DNA of 64,000 nt from Mongoliimonas terrestris (GTDB lineage Bacteria > Pseudomonadota > Alphaproteobacteria > Rhizobiales > Pleomorphomonadaceae), in contig NZ_MSIG01000003.1 in the NCBI RefSeq assembly GCF_001927285.1, positions 248,001 to 312,000 of the forward strand, given 5' to 3'. Shown piece by piece: positions 16,986-26,689 of this stretch. The stretch's first letter is position 1. Every line of letters starts with the position of its first letter. Under the pieces are notes generated by a model. That model was not told the origin of the DNA. It was given only the letters and a program-made list of their open reading frames with translations, and did not search any database. Made by a program: the position numbers and the translations under genes.

Positions 16986-19900
16986 TCAGTACTCCTTCTC
17001 GTAGTAGACGCCGACCCGCGACCCGGCATCGGCGCCCACCTCGGCCCGCGCCTTCACCTCGTCAGTGATGTCGAGGTTCACCGACAGGCGTGTCTGGCCG
17101 CCGGCACCGGCGGTCACCCCCACGTAGATGTTCTCGCCGATGTAGCGGCCGGCCTGGACGGCCGCGTTGCCCGATTCGTCCGTCACCACGTCGAGGTCGT
17201 CGAGACCGGTTGAGGCGCGCAACTGGCCGAGGAGATCCGGTCCGGACCCGCCGCCGGAGAGCTGGGCCACAGCCGCCGCGAGCCGGGCGATCTGGAAGGG
17301 GGACAGCTCGTCCAGCGACCGGCCGAACAGGAACTGGGCGAGGATTTCGTCCTGCGGCAGCTCCGGGCTGGAGGAGAGCAAGATCTGCGGATCCGACACC
17401 TGGCCCGTCACCGAGGCCGTCACGCTGATCTGGTTGGTCCGCGTGGTGGCTGAGAAGTCGATCAGCGGATCGAGGTCGCCCACGAGCGTGATCTCGCCCC
17501 GGTCGAAGGTGATGCGCTGGCCGATCACGTCCAGCCGCCCGCGCCGCATGGTGAAGCTGCCCACCGGTTCGATGGCGTTGACCGGCCCGGTCAGCCGCAC
17601 GCTGCCGCCGAGCTCCGCGTCGAGACCGCGGCCGCGCACGAAGATGCGGGCCGGCGCGTCCACCGTGAGATCCAGCCGGATGCCGCCACCGCCGGTCGCC
17701 TGAGCGCCCGCCCGGCGCGTCTCGGTCGTCAACCGCGCCCGCTCCAGGGTGCGGCGCACGTTCGGCGGCGGCAGTCGGTGCCGCACGTCGAGGAGTGTCG
17801 CCGAGCCCGGCAGGGTCTCCGGCACCGTCACCTCCGTCCGGTTGAGCACGATGCGCCCGCCGAGGGTCGCCGCCCCGCCGAGCGCGCCCGTTAGCGACAC
17901 GGTCCCGCTCGCCTCGCCGGAGACGAGGTCGCCGACCGAATAGTGCGCGTTGGCGAGGGTCAGGGCGATGTCCACCGGCTGATCGCCGCCAAGGCCGATG
18001 CGGCCGGTCCCGGTGATCGCGCCGCCCCGCGGCGTCGCCGCCGAAAGGCGCTCGATCACGGCCTCCTCGCCGGTGAAGCGCACGGTGGCGTCGAGGCCGG
18101 TGAGCCGGTTCTGCGTCTCCGGATCGATGAGGCTGGCGTCGTCCACCGTCACCGTGCCGGCGATCGCCGGCGCCGCCACGCTGCCCGTGACGGCGACGTC
18201 GATCCGTGCCGTCCCGGTCACCCGCGTCCCGCGCTCGGCGAGCAGCGTGTTGGCAAGGCCGAGCGGCGCGGTGCCGTTGGCCGTGATGCTGAGGCCGGCG
18301 CCCTGGAGCGGCACGGTCCCGGTCGCCGTCAGGTCGATGCCGCCGCCGCCGCCCACCGTCGCGTCGAACGTCACGGTCTGGTCGGCGAAACGACCGTCGG
18401 CCGCAAGCGTCAGCGGCGGCACGCCGGCGGAGCGGAGCGGCGCGGCGCTGAGGCCGGAGCCGGTTGCCCGGAAGGCCACCACCGGCGCCGCGAACGTCCC
18501 GGTCACGTCCGCCGTGCCGGAGAGAGCGCCTTCGGCCTCGAGGTCGGGCGCAAAGGCGTTGGCGAGCGACACGGGCAGGGACGCGAGCTCGGCCCGCAAC
18601 TGCAGCGCCTCGCCCACGGTGCCGGCCACGGTGACCCGGCCGCCGTTCAGCCGGGCGGCGGCGTCCACCGTGAAGGCCTCGCCGTCGGCTGCCCGGCTCG
18701 CCGTGGCGGTCACCGTTTCGATGGTCACGCCCGCGACGCGGATGGCGGACGCCTCGGCGCGCCCGGCCACCACCGGTCGGTCCAGAAGATCCTCCAGCGT
18801 CGCGTCCACGGTGGCGGATCCGATCCGCACCGTCTCCACGATCAACTCACGGGCGGTCGATCGGACAACGGCGTTCTGCTCGCCGGTGTCCGCCGTGAGC
18901 GTCACGGCGGCGTCCACCGCGCCGGAGGCGTCGAGAAGCGCGAGCGGCGCGATGACCGACACGTCCGGCGACACCACGGACACCTCGCCGGTGGCAAGGC
19001 CGTCCGGCTGCAGGGTCACCGTGCCGGTCGCGCGGGTCTCGCCGGCCGTCGCCACCAGGTCCTGAAGCCGGCGGGTGCCGTCCTGCAGGCTGGCGATCCC
19101 GGCGGTGACGTCGATCGCCACGTCGGCGAGACGGCCGACCACCGTCAGGTCGCCGTTGAGGAGCGCGCCCTCGAGCGTGCCCTCGAAGCGCGCCTCGGCG
19201 TCGGTCAGCGGCGTGCCGGCAAGGTCGAGCGCGTCGGCGAACACCACCGCCTGCAAGTCGGGCGCGAGGCCGGAGCCGGTCAGCCGGGCGTCGAGCGCCG
19301 CCGGCCCGGTCACGCCCTCGGCCACGAGGCCGAGGTTGGCCACACGGGCGGTCAGGTGCAGGTCGGCGGCGGCATAGTCGTAGGCGCCGTCGAGGTGGAT
19401 CTCCGCCTGCCGGTTGGCGACGCGGAGGTTGTCGAAGCGAAGGCCGGCCGTGTCGCGCACCACGCCGCCGCCCACCACCGTCTCACCGGCCAGCAGCGCG
19501 TCCGCCGCCGGTATGCCGACCGCAAGGTCCCGGCCTGTGCCGTCGAGTTGGAGGTCGAAGCCGCCGCCGACGAGCGCGATGGAGCCGGTCGCCGCAAGGG
19601 TTGTGCCGCCCGCGAGATCCTGGCCGGCGACCCCGGAAAAGGCCGAAAGGTCCGCCGCCTCCAGGGTGTAGCGGCCGTCGAAGCTGTCCGCGTCGGCCGT
19701 GCCGGTCACCGTGGCGGTCGCGTTCGGGTTGGCGACGCGCGCCGTCTCCAGCGTGACGACTTCACCGGCCGCCCAGGACCCTCGCGCGGCGATGTCGACC
19801 GCCTCGCCCACCGCCCGGGCGATCGCCGGGTCCTCCGCGGTGATCTCCCGAAGGCCGCCGGTCACGTCGAAGGTCAGCGACCGGGCTGCCGGATCCTGCA

Positions 19901-21128
19901 GGTTGCGGGCCGTGCCGCGCGCCTCCACCAGGGCCTGCCCGGCCGTGAAGCCGCCGCTGCGGAAGCCCGCCACGTCGAACACGGCCGACCAGGCCTCGTC
20001 GGTTCCGCCGAAGGAGACGTCGAAGCGGCCGTTGGCGATCTGCCCGGCCGCGCCGGGGATGATCACCGTCTCGCCGTTCTCCTCGCCCACCCGCCCGGTG
20101 ACGGCGAGGCGCGTCGGAAAGCCGTCGGGCGCGAGCGCGCCGTTCGCCGCGAAGCTGAGGACGCCCGACGCAAGATCGAGGCGCGAAAGCTCCACCGCGC
20201 CCGTCTCCGCCCGCACCGCATCGATGGCGAGCGTGGAGGCGCCGCGCACATAGTCCTGGTAGGCCGCCGGCACCAGCGGGGCGAGCTGGCCCTGGATGTC
20301 GGTGACGAGCCGCGTGCCGCCCTCGACGCCGGCAAGCGTGGTGCGGCCGGCGATCAACTGCTCGCCGTTCGCCGCGAGCGTGATGTCGGCCGAAAACGCG
20401 TCGAGCGGACCGGAGCCGGCGATGCGGAAGGCGAGCGCCGGGCGCTCCGGAATGGCAAGGAGGGTCGCCACCACCCCGCCGGCCGGCTCGTCCAGGCTGA
20501 AGTCGAGCTCGAGCACGGTGCTCTCGTTGGCGTAGGCGGCGTCCAGCGCGAAGCGCCCGCCCGGCCCGTCCTGCCGCACGATGGCGAGGTTGGTGTCGAG
20601 CGCGCCGCCTTCCAGCGCGATGGCGCCGTCCACCGAGAGGGTCGTCGCCTCGCCGAGCACCGGCGCGCCGAGTTCCACCTGCGGCACCGCCAGCCGGTCG
20701 ATCACCACCTCCACCGGCAGTGTCGGCACCTGGAAGCCGGCGCCTGCAGCCGGATCCGGCGTCTCGTCGGCGGCCGGCGTGCGGCTGAGCACGATCCGGT
20801 CCGCCTCAAGGAGGTCGATGTCGAGACGCCCGCGCAGCAGCGCCAGCCGACTCCACACCAGGTGCACGTTCTCGATCCGCAGCCACTCGCCTTGCGGGTC
20901 GGAGACCGCGATGTAGGCGATGCGCGCGTCGGAGGAGAGCACCCCGTCGATCGGCCCGATGGAGATGCGCCGGTCCGGCGTGGAGATCTGGTCCTCCACG
21001 AAGCGCACGAAGCGGCTCTTCTCCGCCTCGGCGTCCTCCTGGGCGCCGGCGGTGGTGAGGAAGACGGCGCCCACGAGGGCGGCGACCAGCAGGATGGCGA
21101 GCGTGCCGAGGCGGCTGAGGATGGTCAT
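16986..21128 (-). CDS. tamB: Translocation and assembly module subunit TamB
   Basis: 1380-residue AsmA-like/DUF490 protein that bridges the periplasm from an inner-membrane anchor (LGTLAILLVAALVGAVFLTT) to TamA and helps assemble outer-membrane proteins or move lipids. The body is a long repetitive beta-strand array rich in Gly, Ala, Thr and Val. The C-terminal DUF490 region has RGRLDVIGQRITFDRGEITL, DPQILLSSSPELPQDEILAQ and FGRSLDELSPFQIARLAAA, and ends VGVYYEKEY. Start 21128 follows the tamA stop by 16 bases, so the two form an operon (tamA then tamB on the minus strand). Length is typical. Confidence 0.95.
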   Translation of the reverse strand: MTILSRLGTLAILLVAALVGAVFLTTAGAQEDAEAEKSRFVRFVEDQISTPDRRISIGPIDGVLSSDARIAYIAVSDPQGEWLRIENVHLVWSRLALLRGRLDIDLLEADRIVLSRTPAADETPDPAAGAGFQVPTLPVEVVIDRLAVPQVELGAPVLGEATTLSVDGAIALEGGALDTNLAIVRQDGPGGRFALDAAYANESTVLELDFSLDEPAGGVVATLLAIPERPALAFRIAGSGPLDAFSADITLAANGEQLIAGRTTLAGVEGGTRLVTDIQGQLAPLVPAAYQDYVRGASTLAIDAVRAETGAVELSRLDLASGVLSFAANGALAPDGFPTRLAVTGRVGEENGETVIIPGAAGQIANGRFDVSFGGTDEAWSAVFDVAGFRSGGFTAGQALVEARGTARNLQDPAARSLTFDVTGGLREITAEDPAIARAVGEAVDIAARGSWAAGEVVTLETARVANPNATATVTGTADADSFDGRYTLEAADLSAFSGVAGQDLAGGTTLAATGSIALVGGGFDLQLDGTGRDLAVGIPAADALLAGETVVGGGVVRDTAGLRFDNLRVANRQAEIHLDGAYDYAAADLHLTARVANLGLVAEGVTGPAALDARLTGSGLAPDLQAVVFADALDLAGTPLTDAEARFEGTLEGALLNGDLTVVGRLADVAIDVTAGIASLQDGTRRLQDLVATAGETRATGTVTLQPDGLATGEVSVVSPDVSVIAPLALLDASGAVDAAVTLTADTGEQNAVVRSTARELIVETVRIGSATVDATLEDLLDRPVVAGRAEASAIRVAGVTIETVTATASRAADGEAFTVDAAARLNGGRVTVAGTVGEALQLRAELASLPVSLANAFAPDLEAEGALSGTADVTGTFAAPVVAFRATGSGLSAAPLRSAGVPPLTLAADGRFADQTVTFDATVGGGGGIDLTATGTVPLQGAGLSITANGTAPLGLANTLLAERGTRVTGTARIDVAVTGSVAAPAIAGTVTVDDASLIDPETQNRLTGLDATVRFTGEEAVIERLSAATPRGGAITGTGRIGLGGDQPVDIALTLANAHYSVGDLVSGEASGTVSLTGALGGAATLGGRIVLNRTEVTVPETLPGSATLLDVRHRLPPPNVRRTLERARLTTETRRAGAQATGGGGIRLDLTVDAPARIFVRGRGLDAELGGSVRLTGPVNAIEPVGSFTMRRGRLDVIGQRITFDRGEITLVGDLDPLIDFSATTRTNQISVTASVTGQVSDPQILLSSSPELPQDEILAQFLFGRSLDELSPFQIARLAAAVAQLSGGGSGPDLLGQLRASTGLDDLDVVTDESGNAAVQAGRYIGENIYVGVTAGAGGQTRLSVNLDITDEVKARAEVGADAGSRVGVYYEKEY

Positions 21129-21144
21129 GAAAGCGCTCCCACGC

Positions 21145-23058
21145 TCAGAAGGATTGGCCGAGGCCGATGTAGACGGCGAACGCCGGGTCGTCGTCGTCCG
21201 GGTTCAGCGGCACCGCCGCGTCCACCCGGATCGGCCCGATGCCGGTGTCGTAGCGCACGCCGATGCCGGCGCCGACCTTCAGGTCCTCGGAAAAGTCCGG
21301 CAGCGCCGATGCGAAGGCACTGCCCACGTCCACGAAGGGCACGATGCCGATCGACTCGGTCACTTTCGCCCGCACCTCCAGCGACGCCTCCACATAGGAG
21401 CGGCCGCCGACGGTCTCGCCGTTCACCTCCGGCCCGACGGACCGGTACTCGTAGCCGCGCACCGACCCGCCGCCGCCGACGAAGAACAAGCGGCTCGCTG
21501 GGATCTCGTCCCGCGGCGGCCCGATCACGCTGCCGACGGCCGCGCGGGCGGCGATCACCAACGTGTCGTCGCCGGTCACCGACAGGTAGGCGGAGCCTTC
21601 CAGGTCCGCCACAAGGCCCGGATTGCCGTAGTTGAACTCGTAGAAGGGCTCCAGCCCGAGGGTCGCCCGAAAGCCGGTGGTCGGGTTGAACTCGTCGTCG
21701 CGCCCGTCATAGGTCAGCGTGCCCGGCAGGCTCGCCAGCACGAACTGGCGGGTGTCGAGCTCGTCCTCGATCTCAGCCACCTCGACGTTCGCCGCGATCG
21801 TACCGGTCAGCCCCTCGAAGAACTCGTGCGCCAGGCCGACGCGCGCCCGGACGCTCGTCTCCGTGTAGGCGTCTAGCGGCTCGCGCTTGGCCAAGAGCTC
21901 CGCCGTCAGGTCGGTCAGCGGCGTCAGCACGCCGGGCTTCAGGAAGGTGGCGGCGGCCTGATAGGAGAAGTCCTCCGGGTCGGCCGACGCGATGCCGCCG
22001 ACGCGCCCGTCCAGGCGGAACTTCTCCGCCTGGCCGAACAGGTTGCGGTGCTCCCAGTAGGCTTCCAGGCCGGCGCCGTCCACGGTCGAATAGCTCGCGC
22101 CGCCGCCGATCACCCGCAGCGGCCGCTCGGCCACGTTGGCGGTCAGCGGCAGCCGGCCGTCCGGACCCACGGTGTCGCCCTCCACGATCCGCGCCGAGGA
22201 GAAGACGCCGAGCCGGCGAAGCTGCTTCTGCGCCTTCTCGATGTCGTCCGGGTCGTACTCCTCGCCTTCCTTGAGGTTGGTCATGTAGGCGACGAAGGCC
22301 GGATCCATGCGGGCCGTGCCGGTCACGCCCACCGGCCCGTAGACCGCGCGCGGACCGCTCTCCACCGCGATGCGGACGTCCAGCGTGTTCATCGGGTGGT
22401 CGGCGATGGCGTCGCGGTTGGCGATGCGCGCCTTCGGGTAGCCCTGCTCGCGCCAGGCGTCCACGAGGGCCGATTCGGAGGAGAGCACGATGCCCGAGCG
22501 CGCGAGAGCGCCCGGGATCAGGCCGAGCGATTCGGGCGTCTGCTCCGGCTGGTCCTTCGGGTCGGTGGTCGGCGGCGCGCGCCCGTCCAACGCCACCCGC
22601 CCGAAGGCGAAGCGCGGGCCGGGGTCGATGCGGATGGCGACCGGCGCCGGATTGGGCAGGCCGGCGTCCGGGTCGATGGTCTCCGGATCGCGGCCGTCCA
22701 CGGTGATCTCCACCGTGCCGCCGTAATACCCTTCCGCGTAGAGGCCGGCGACGATGCGGCCGTACTCGGCCCGAACGCGCGACAGGAAGGAGGCCGTCGA
22801 GGGCGGCGGGTCCTGGTCCCGCTCGGCGTAGAGCAGCGACGAGGTCCGCAGCCGTTCGGCCAGATCCTCGTCCTCCACCGCCACGGTCACGTCCACCGCA
22901 TAGGGTTGCGCGTCCGGCGATAGCGGCTCCGGATCGTCCTCGAAGAAGCGGAATCCGAAGATCTCGAAGGCCGCGGCCGGCGTCGCCGACCCCAGCGCGG
23001 CACTGCCTGCCGCCACCATCATGATCCCGGTCAACGCCTTGGCGGTCCCGCCATGCAT
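21145..23058 (-). CDS. tamA: Omp85-family outer-membrane protein TamA
   Basis: 637-residue partner of TamB. Signal peptide (MHGGTAKALTGIMMVAAGSA) is followed by POTRA-type modules (residues about 50-330; for example GLYAEGYYGGTVEITVDGRD and GYPKARIANRDAIADHPMNT) and a C-terminal 16-strand barrel with the Omp85 motif region VRGYEYRSVGPEV and a closing FAVYIGLGQSF strand. ATG 23058 was chosen over the longer frame (to 23106) because GGAGG lies five bases before it and the signal peptide begins there. First gene of the tamA-tamB operon, divergent from fucU. Confidence 0.94.
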   Translation of the reverse strand: MHGGTAKALTGIMMVAAGSAALGSATPAAAFEIFGFRFFEDDPEPLSPDAQPYAVDVTVAVEDEDLAERLRTSSLLYAERDQDPPPSTASFLSRVRAEYGRIVAGLYAEGYYGGTVEITVDGRDPETIDPDAGLPNPAPVAIRIDPGPRFAFGRVALDGRAPPTTDPKDQPEQTPESLGLIPGALARSGIVLSSESALVDAWREQGYPKARIANRDAIADHPMNTLDVRIAVESGPRAVYGPVGVTGTARMDPAFVAYMTNLKEGEEYDPDDIEKAQKQLRRLGVFSSARIVEGDTVGPDGRLPLTANVAERPLRVIGGGASYSTVDGAGLEAYWEHRNLFGQAEKFRLDGRVGGIASADPEDFSYQAAATFLKPGVLTPLTDLTAELLAKREPLDAYTETSVRARVGLAHEFFEGLTGTIAANVEVAEIEDELDTRQFVLASLPGTLTYDGRDDEFNPTTGFRATLGLEPFYEFNYGNPGLVADLEGSAYLSVTGDDTLVIAARAAVGSVIGPPRDEIPASRLFFVGGGGSVRGYEYRSVGPEVNGETVGGRSYVEASLEVRAKVTESIGIVPFVDVGSAFASALPDFSEDLKVGAGIGVRYDTGIGPIRVDAAVPLNPDDDDPAFAVYIGLGQSF

Positions 23059-23362
23059 CAACCTCCGGCGTCCTGGCGCCGGCCAACGGTCCCTGCCTTG
23101 CCGCATCTGCGCTCCCGTACCCTTGTTACTCGTCGTGGAGCTGCCCCCTGGCCGGATCCTACGCGAAACAATTTATAAACGGTACCTGTCCCGACGACGG
23201 AGGCTGGACCGCGTCCGCGGCGGCGCTAATCCTGTGCCCCGGAGGCGACCGGACCGGCCGCCGTGCCGAATCGTGCCGATCCGGCACACCCACCCTTTCC
23301 TTGCCCCTCCGGCACGCCAACGGAGCGCCGCAAGGGCCGCAGACAGAACGGAACACCGCACC
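23059..23362. other. Divergent intergenic region tamA / fucU
   Basis: 304 bases between divergently transcribed tamA and fucU. Apart from a short AT-rich stretch near 23165-23185 (CAATTTATAAACGG), which could hold a promoter, I see no repeat, hairpin or open frame worth reporting. Confidence 0.5.
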
Positions 23363-23809
23363 ATGCTGAAGGGCCTTTCCCCCCTCCTCACGCCCGACCT
23401 CCTGCGCATCATCGCCGCCATGGGCCATGGCGACGAACTGGTGGTCGCCGACCGCAACTTCCCCGCCGCCTCGGTGGCCGCCCACACGGTCACCGGCCAG
23501 CTGGTCGAGCTTCCCATGGCCCAGACCGGCCCGGTGATGGAGGCCATCCTGTCGCTCTTTCCGCTCGACACCTTCGTGGACGCGCCGATCCGCCACATGC
23601 AGGTGGTCGGCGAGCCCGACACGGTGCTGGAGGTCCACCAGGAGGTCGCCGGTCTCGCCGCGGCGGCGGAAGGCCGGCCGGTGACGCTCGGCTCGATCGA
23701 GCGATTCGCCTTCTACGACGCCGCGCGCGAGACCTATGCGGTGGTGCAGACCGGCGAGACCCGCCCCTACGGCTGCTTCATCCTGAAGAAAGGCGTGATC
23801 TTCACCTGA
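23363..23809 (+). CDS. fucU: RbsD/FucU family sugar mutarotase (fucose mutarotase-like)
   Basis: 148-residue cytoplasmic enzyme of the RbsD/FucU family, which interconverts alpha and beta anomers of fucose or ribose to speed their entry into catabolism. The family opening is present (MLKGLSPLLTPDLLRIIAAM, GHGDELVVADRNFPA), as are the mid-region MQVVGEP and the C-terminal AVVQTGETRPYGCFILKKGV, with the catalytic Tyr in the RPYG(C/N) motif. FucU-like length. No fucose or ribose genes adjoin it; it sits alone ahead of hisD, so its substrate is open. Start 23363 has no strong Shine-Dalgarno sequence but matches the family. Confidence 0.92.
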   Translation: MLKGLSPLLTPDLLRIIAAMGHGDELVVADRNFPAASVAAHTVTGQLVELPMAQTGPVMEAILSLFPLDTFVDAPIRHMQVVGEPDTVLEVHQEVAGLAAAAEGRPVTLGSIERFAFYDAARETYAVVQTGETRPYGCFILKKGVIFT

Positions 23810-23968
23810 TCCTTTGCCGCTGGCAGCGCGGCGTCGACGCCGTTCCGTCCCGCCGCCGCCTGCGCTAGAAGGGGCGATGACGACGGGCGGCCGCTCTTCC
23901 GCCGCCCGCCTCGAGCCTGTTGCGCACCTGTTTCGGGCCCGAGCGCCCGACCTTTGGGAGTACCGCCG

Positions 23969-25261
23969 GTGGCGATCCGTCTCGACGACCGCGAAGCCGA
24001 TTTCGAAGCCCGTTTCGCCGCCTTCCTGACCACCAAGCGGGAAGTCTCCGAGGACGTGGACCAGCGCGTCCGCGCCATCCTGGACGACGTCAAGGCCAAG
24101 GGCGACGCCGCCCTCGTCGCCTGGACCGCCACCCTCGACCGGTTCGACGCCGCGGCCCTCGGCCTGCGCATCTCCGCCGCCGAGGTGGACGCGGCCGTCG
24201 CCGGCGTTGATCCGGCCACCTTGGAGGCGCTGACGCTCGCCCGCGACCGGATCGAGGCGCACCACGCCCGCCAGAAGCCCGCCGACAGCCGCTACGTCGA
24301 CCCGATCGGCGTCGAACTCGGCGCCCGCTGGACCGCCATCGAGGCGGTCGGCCTCTACGTGCCGGGCGGCACGGCGAGCTATCCGTCGTCGGTGCTGATG
24401 AACGCCGTGCCGGCCAAGGTCGCCGGCGTCGACCGCGTGGTCATGGTGGTGCCGACGCCGGACGGGAATCTCAACCCGCTGGTGCTCGTCGCCGCCCGCC
24501 TTGCCGGGGTGGACGAGATCTACCGGGTCGGCGGCGCCCAGGCCGTCGCGGCGCTCGCCTACGGCACCGAGACCATCCGGCCGGTCGCCAAGATCGTCGG
24601 CCCCGGCAACGCCTATGTGGCGGCCGCCAAGCGGCGGGTGTTCGGCACCGTCGGCATCGACATGATCGCCGGCCCGTCGGAGGTGCTGATCGTCGCCGAC
24701 CGGGACAACGATCCGGACTGGCTCGCCGCCGACCTCCTCGCCCAGGCCGAGCACGACACCGCCGCCCAGAGCATCCTGATCACCGACGACGCCGCCTTCG
24801 CCGACGCCGTGGAGGCGGCGGTGGAACGCCAGCTCGCCGTGCTGCCGCGCGCCGAGACCGCCCGCGCCTCCTGGCGCGACTACGGCGCGGTCATCCTCGT
24901 CCGCGATCTCGCCGGCTGCATTCCGCTCGTCGACCGCATCGCCGCCGAGCACCTGGAGATCGCCGTCGCCGACCCGGAACCCATGGTGGCGCGGGTGCGC
25001 AACGCCGGCGCCATCTTCATCGGCCGCCACACGCCGGAGGTGATCGGCGACTATGTGGGCGGCTCCAACCACGTGCTGCCCACCGCCCGCTCGGCCCGCT
25101 TCTCCTCCGGGCTCGGCGTGCTCGACTTCATGAAGCGCACCTCCCTCCTGAAGTGCGGCCCCGACCAGCTCCGCGCCCTCGGCCCAGCCGCCATCGCCCT
25201 CGCCGAAGCCGAAGGCCTCGGCGCCCACGCCCGCAGCGTCGCCATCCGCCTCAACCTCTGA
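23969..25261 (+). CDS. hisD: Histidinol dehydrogenase
   Basis: Catalyses the last two oxidations of histidine synthesis, L-histidinol to L-histidine with NAD and zinc. 430 residues from GTG 23969, which has GGGAG at 23956-23960; a TTG at 23954 would overlap that Shine-Dalgarno sequence. Family motifs: [34 protein letters not shown], the zinc-site region [13 protein letters not shown] and, at the end, the active-site segment [18 protein letters not shown]. In related genomes hisD is next to the DUF2948 gene and UPF0262; here only the UPF0262 side is kept. Confidence 0.96.
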   Translation: MAIRLDDREADFEARFAAFLTTKREVSEDVDQRVRAILDDVKAKGDAALVAWTATLDRFDAAALGLRISAAEVDAAVAGVDPATLEALTLARDRIEAHHARQKPADSRYVDPIGVELGARWTAIEAVGLYVPGGTASYPSSVLMNAVPAKVAGVDRVVMVVPTPDGNLNPLVLVAARLAGVDEIYRVGGAQAVAALAYGTETIRPVAKIVGPGNAYVAAAKRRVFGTVGIDMIAGPSEVLIVADRDNDPDWLAADLLAQAEHDTAAQSILITDDAAFADAVEAAVERQLAVLPRAETARASWRDYGAVILVRDLAGCIPLVDRIAAEHLEIAVADPEPMVARVRNAGAIFIGRHTPEVIGDYVGGSNHVLPTARSARFSSGLGVLDFMKRTSLLKCGPDQLRALGPAAIALAEAEGLGAHARSVAIRLNL

Positions 25262-25275
25262 GGCGGTAGACCGAA

Positions 25276-25367
25276 CCGTCAACCCTCCAGCCACCGTCAA
25301 CCCTCCAGCCCCCGTCAACCCTCCAGCCACCCGTCATCCCTCCAGCCACCCGTCATCCCTCCAGCCA
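25276..25367. repeat. Tandem array of five 18-19 bp units
   Basis: Five units of CCGTCAACCCTCCAGCCA type begin at 25276, 25294, 25312, 25331 and 25350; the last two read CCGTCATCCCTCCAGCCA. They run directly into a REP-like unit whose first bases are CCGTCATCCC, as though the array had grown from the REP edge. It starts 14 bases after the hisD stop. Confidence 0.85.
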
Positions 25368-25472
25368 CCGTCATCCCGGCGAAGGCCGGGATCCAACGGT
25401 CGGCGCCATCATCCGCGCCGGCACAGACCCGCCCGCCGTCGGCTGGATCCCGGCTTTCGCCGGGATGACGAC
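25368..25472. repeat. REP-like palindromic repeat, copy 3
   Basis: Begins GTCATCCCGGCGAAGGCCGG (from 25369) and ends CGGCTTTCGCCGGGATGAC, with GGATCCA and TGGATCC inside as inverted arms. It is the same family as the units at 7881, 8059 and 61458. The following 207 bases up to the UPF0262 gene show nothing else recognisable. Confidence 0.88.
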
Positions 25473-25679
25473 CTACCGCTGGCGGGTAACCGCGCCGAGC
25501 CGACAGCACGTCGACGCAGGACGGGACCCACTCGCGCTCCCCCCGTCATCCTTTGGACTCGCGCCCGCGCCCCGTGTCCACGCGCGCCATCGCGCCTTAA
25601 CCCCCCGCGTGCTAGACCACTCGCCTGTAAGCGGGGCGGCGTCCGGGGGGCGGTGCCGCGAGGGGAGGCGAGGGGCTAC

Positions 25680-26162
25680 GTGAGACAGAAGACGCCGCGC
25701 GGCAAGCTCGTGTCCGTGGTGCTCGACGAGGACAGCATCGGGCGGTCCTCGGCGGACGTTGAACACGAGCGCAAAGTCGCCATCTACGATCTCCTGGAGG
25801 AGAACGTGTTCGAGCCCGAGGGTCACGGGCCGGAGACGTTCGCCTTGAGGCTTGCCATCGTGGACCGCAAGCTGGTGTTCGAGGTGACCACCCCGGACGG
25901 CGGCGCGGTCATCACCCACATCCTGTCGCTGACGCCGTTCCGGCGGGTCGTGAAGGACTATTTCATGATCTGCGACAGCTATTACCAGGCGATCCGCACG
26001 GCCAGTCCCAGCCATATCGAGGCGATCGACATGGGCCGGCGGGGCCTCCACAACGAGGGCTCGCGCCTGCTCATGGAGCGGCTCACCGGCAAGATCTCGG
26101 TCGACATGGACACCGCCCGCCGCCTGTTCACGCTGATCAGCGTGCTGCACTGGAAAGGCTGA
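25680..26162 (+). CDS. UPF0262 family protein
   Basis: 160-residue soluble protein of the alphaproteobacterial UPF0262 family, function unknown. It carries [40 protein letters not shown] and the conserved [20 protein letters not shown], ending [22 protein letters not shown] 25680 ([10 protein letters not shown]) is preceded by AGGGGAGGCGAGGGG and gives the family length; the frame also opens at 25653. It ends 5 bases before the phosphatase gene, so the two are co-transcribed, as in other Hyphomicrobiales. Confidence 0.92.
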   Translation: MRQKTPRGKLVSVVLDEDSIGRSSADVEHERKVAIYDLLEENVFEPEGHGPETFALRLAIVDRKLVFEVTTPDGGAVITHILSLTPFRRVVKDYFMICDSYYQAIRTASPSHIEAIDMGRRGLHNEGSRLLMERLTGKISVDMDTARRLFTLISVLHWKG

Positions 26163-26167
26163 CCGGC

Positions 26168-26656
26168 GTGTCGGAGGAGCGGACCCGCCCCGGCGCCGTC
26201 CTGTTCGCCTGCTCGTTCAATGCCGTGCGCTCGCCGATGGCGGCCGCTATCGCGCGCCATCTCTTCCCCAACCAGATCTATGTCCGTTCCGCCGGCGTGC
26301 GCCGCGGCGACCCGGACCCGTTCGCCGTCGCCGTCATGGACGAGATCGGCCTCGATATCCGCCGCCACAAGCCGCACACCTTCGAGGAGCTGGAGGACAC
26401 GAGCTTTGACCTCGTGATCTCGCTCGCCCCGGAGGCGCACCACAAGGCGCTGGAACTCACGCGCTACTACAGCCTCGACGCCGAATACTGGCCGACCGCC
26501 GACCCGACCCTCACCGGCGGCTCGCGCGAGCAGATCCTCGCCGCCTATCGGACCGTCCGCGACACCCTTGAGAAGCGCATCAAGGAACGGCTCGACTGGA
26601 AGCCCATGATCGGCATCGGCGACAAGCCCGGACCCAAGGACCCGGACCACGAATGA
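26168..26656 (+). CDS. Low-molecular-weight protein-tyrosine-phosphatase-like protein
   Basis: 162 residues with the LMW-PTP/ArsC phosphate-binding loop near the N-terminus: Cys15-x5-Arg21-Ser22 (CSFNAVRS), followed by PMAAAIARHLFP and SAGVRRGDPDP. The general-acid Asp candidate lies in WPTADPT. It could dephosphorylate phosphotyrosine or phosphoarginine, or act like an arsenate reductase; the consistent neighbours (UPF0262, infA, maf) do not point to arsenic. The start is GTG 26168, five bases after the UPF0262 stop. Convergent with the histidine kinase gene, 33 bases away. Confidence 0.88.
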   Translation: MSEERTRPGAVLFACSFNAVRSPMAAAIARHLFPNQIYVRSAGVRRGDPDPFAVAVMDEIGLDIRRHKPHTFEELEDTSFDLVISLAPEAHHKALELTRYYSLDAEYWPTADPTLTGGSREQILAAYRTVRDTLEKRIKERLDWKPMIGIGDKPGPKDPDHE

Positions 26657-26689
26657 CCCCCCGGCGCCGGTCCCCGCGCCGGTCCGCCT

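Noticed and set aside
17943..21635. 1230-residue open frame antisense to tamB/tamA
   Set aside because: Shadow of tamB with basic low-complexity composition; no start signals or domain.
23159..25330. 723-residue minus-strand frame over fucU and hisD
   Set aside because: Composition is that of an antisense shadow and both plus-strand genes are certain.
25276..25472. Short tandem repeats considered as a CRISPR array
   Set aside because: Units are contiguous without spacers and no cas genes are near.
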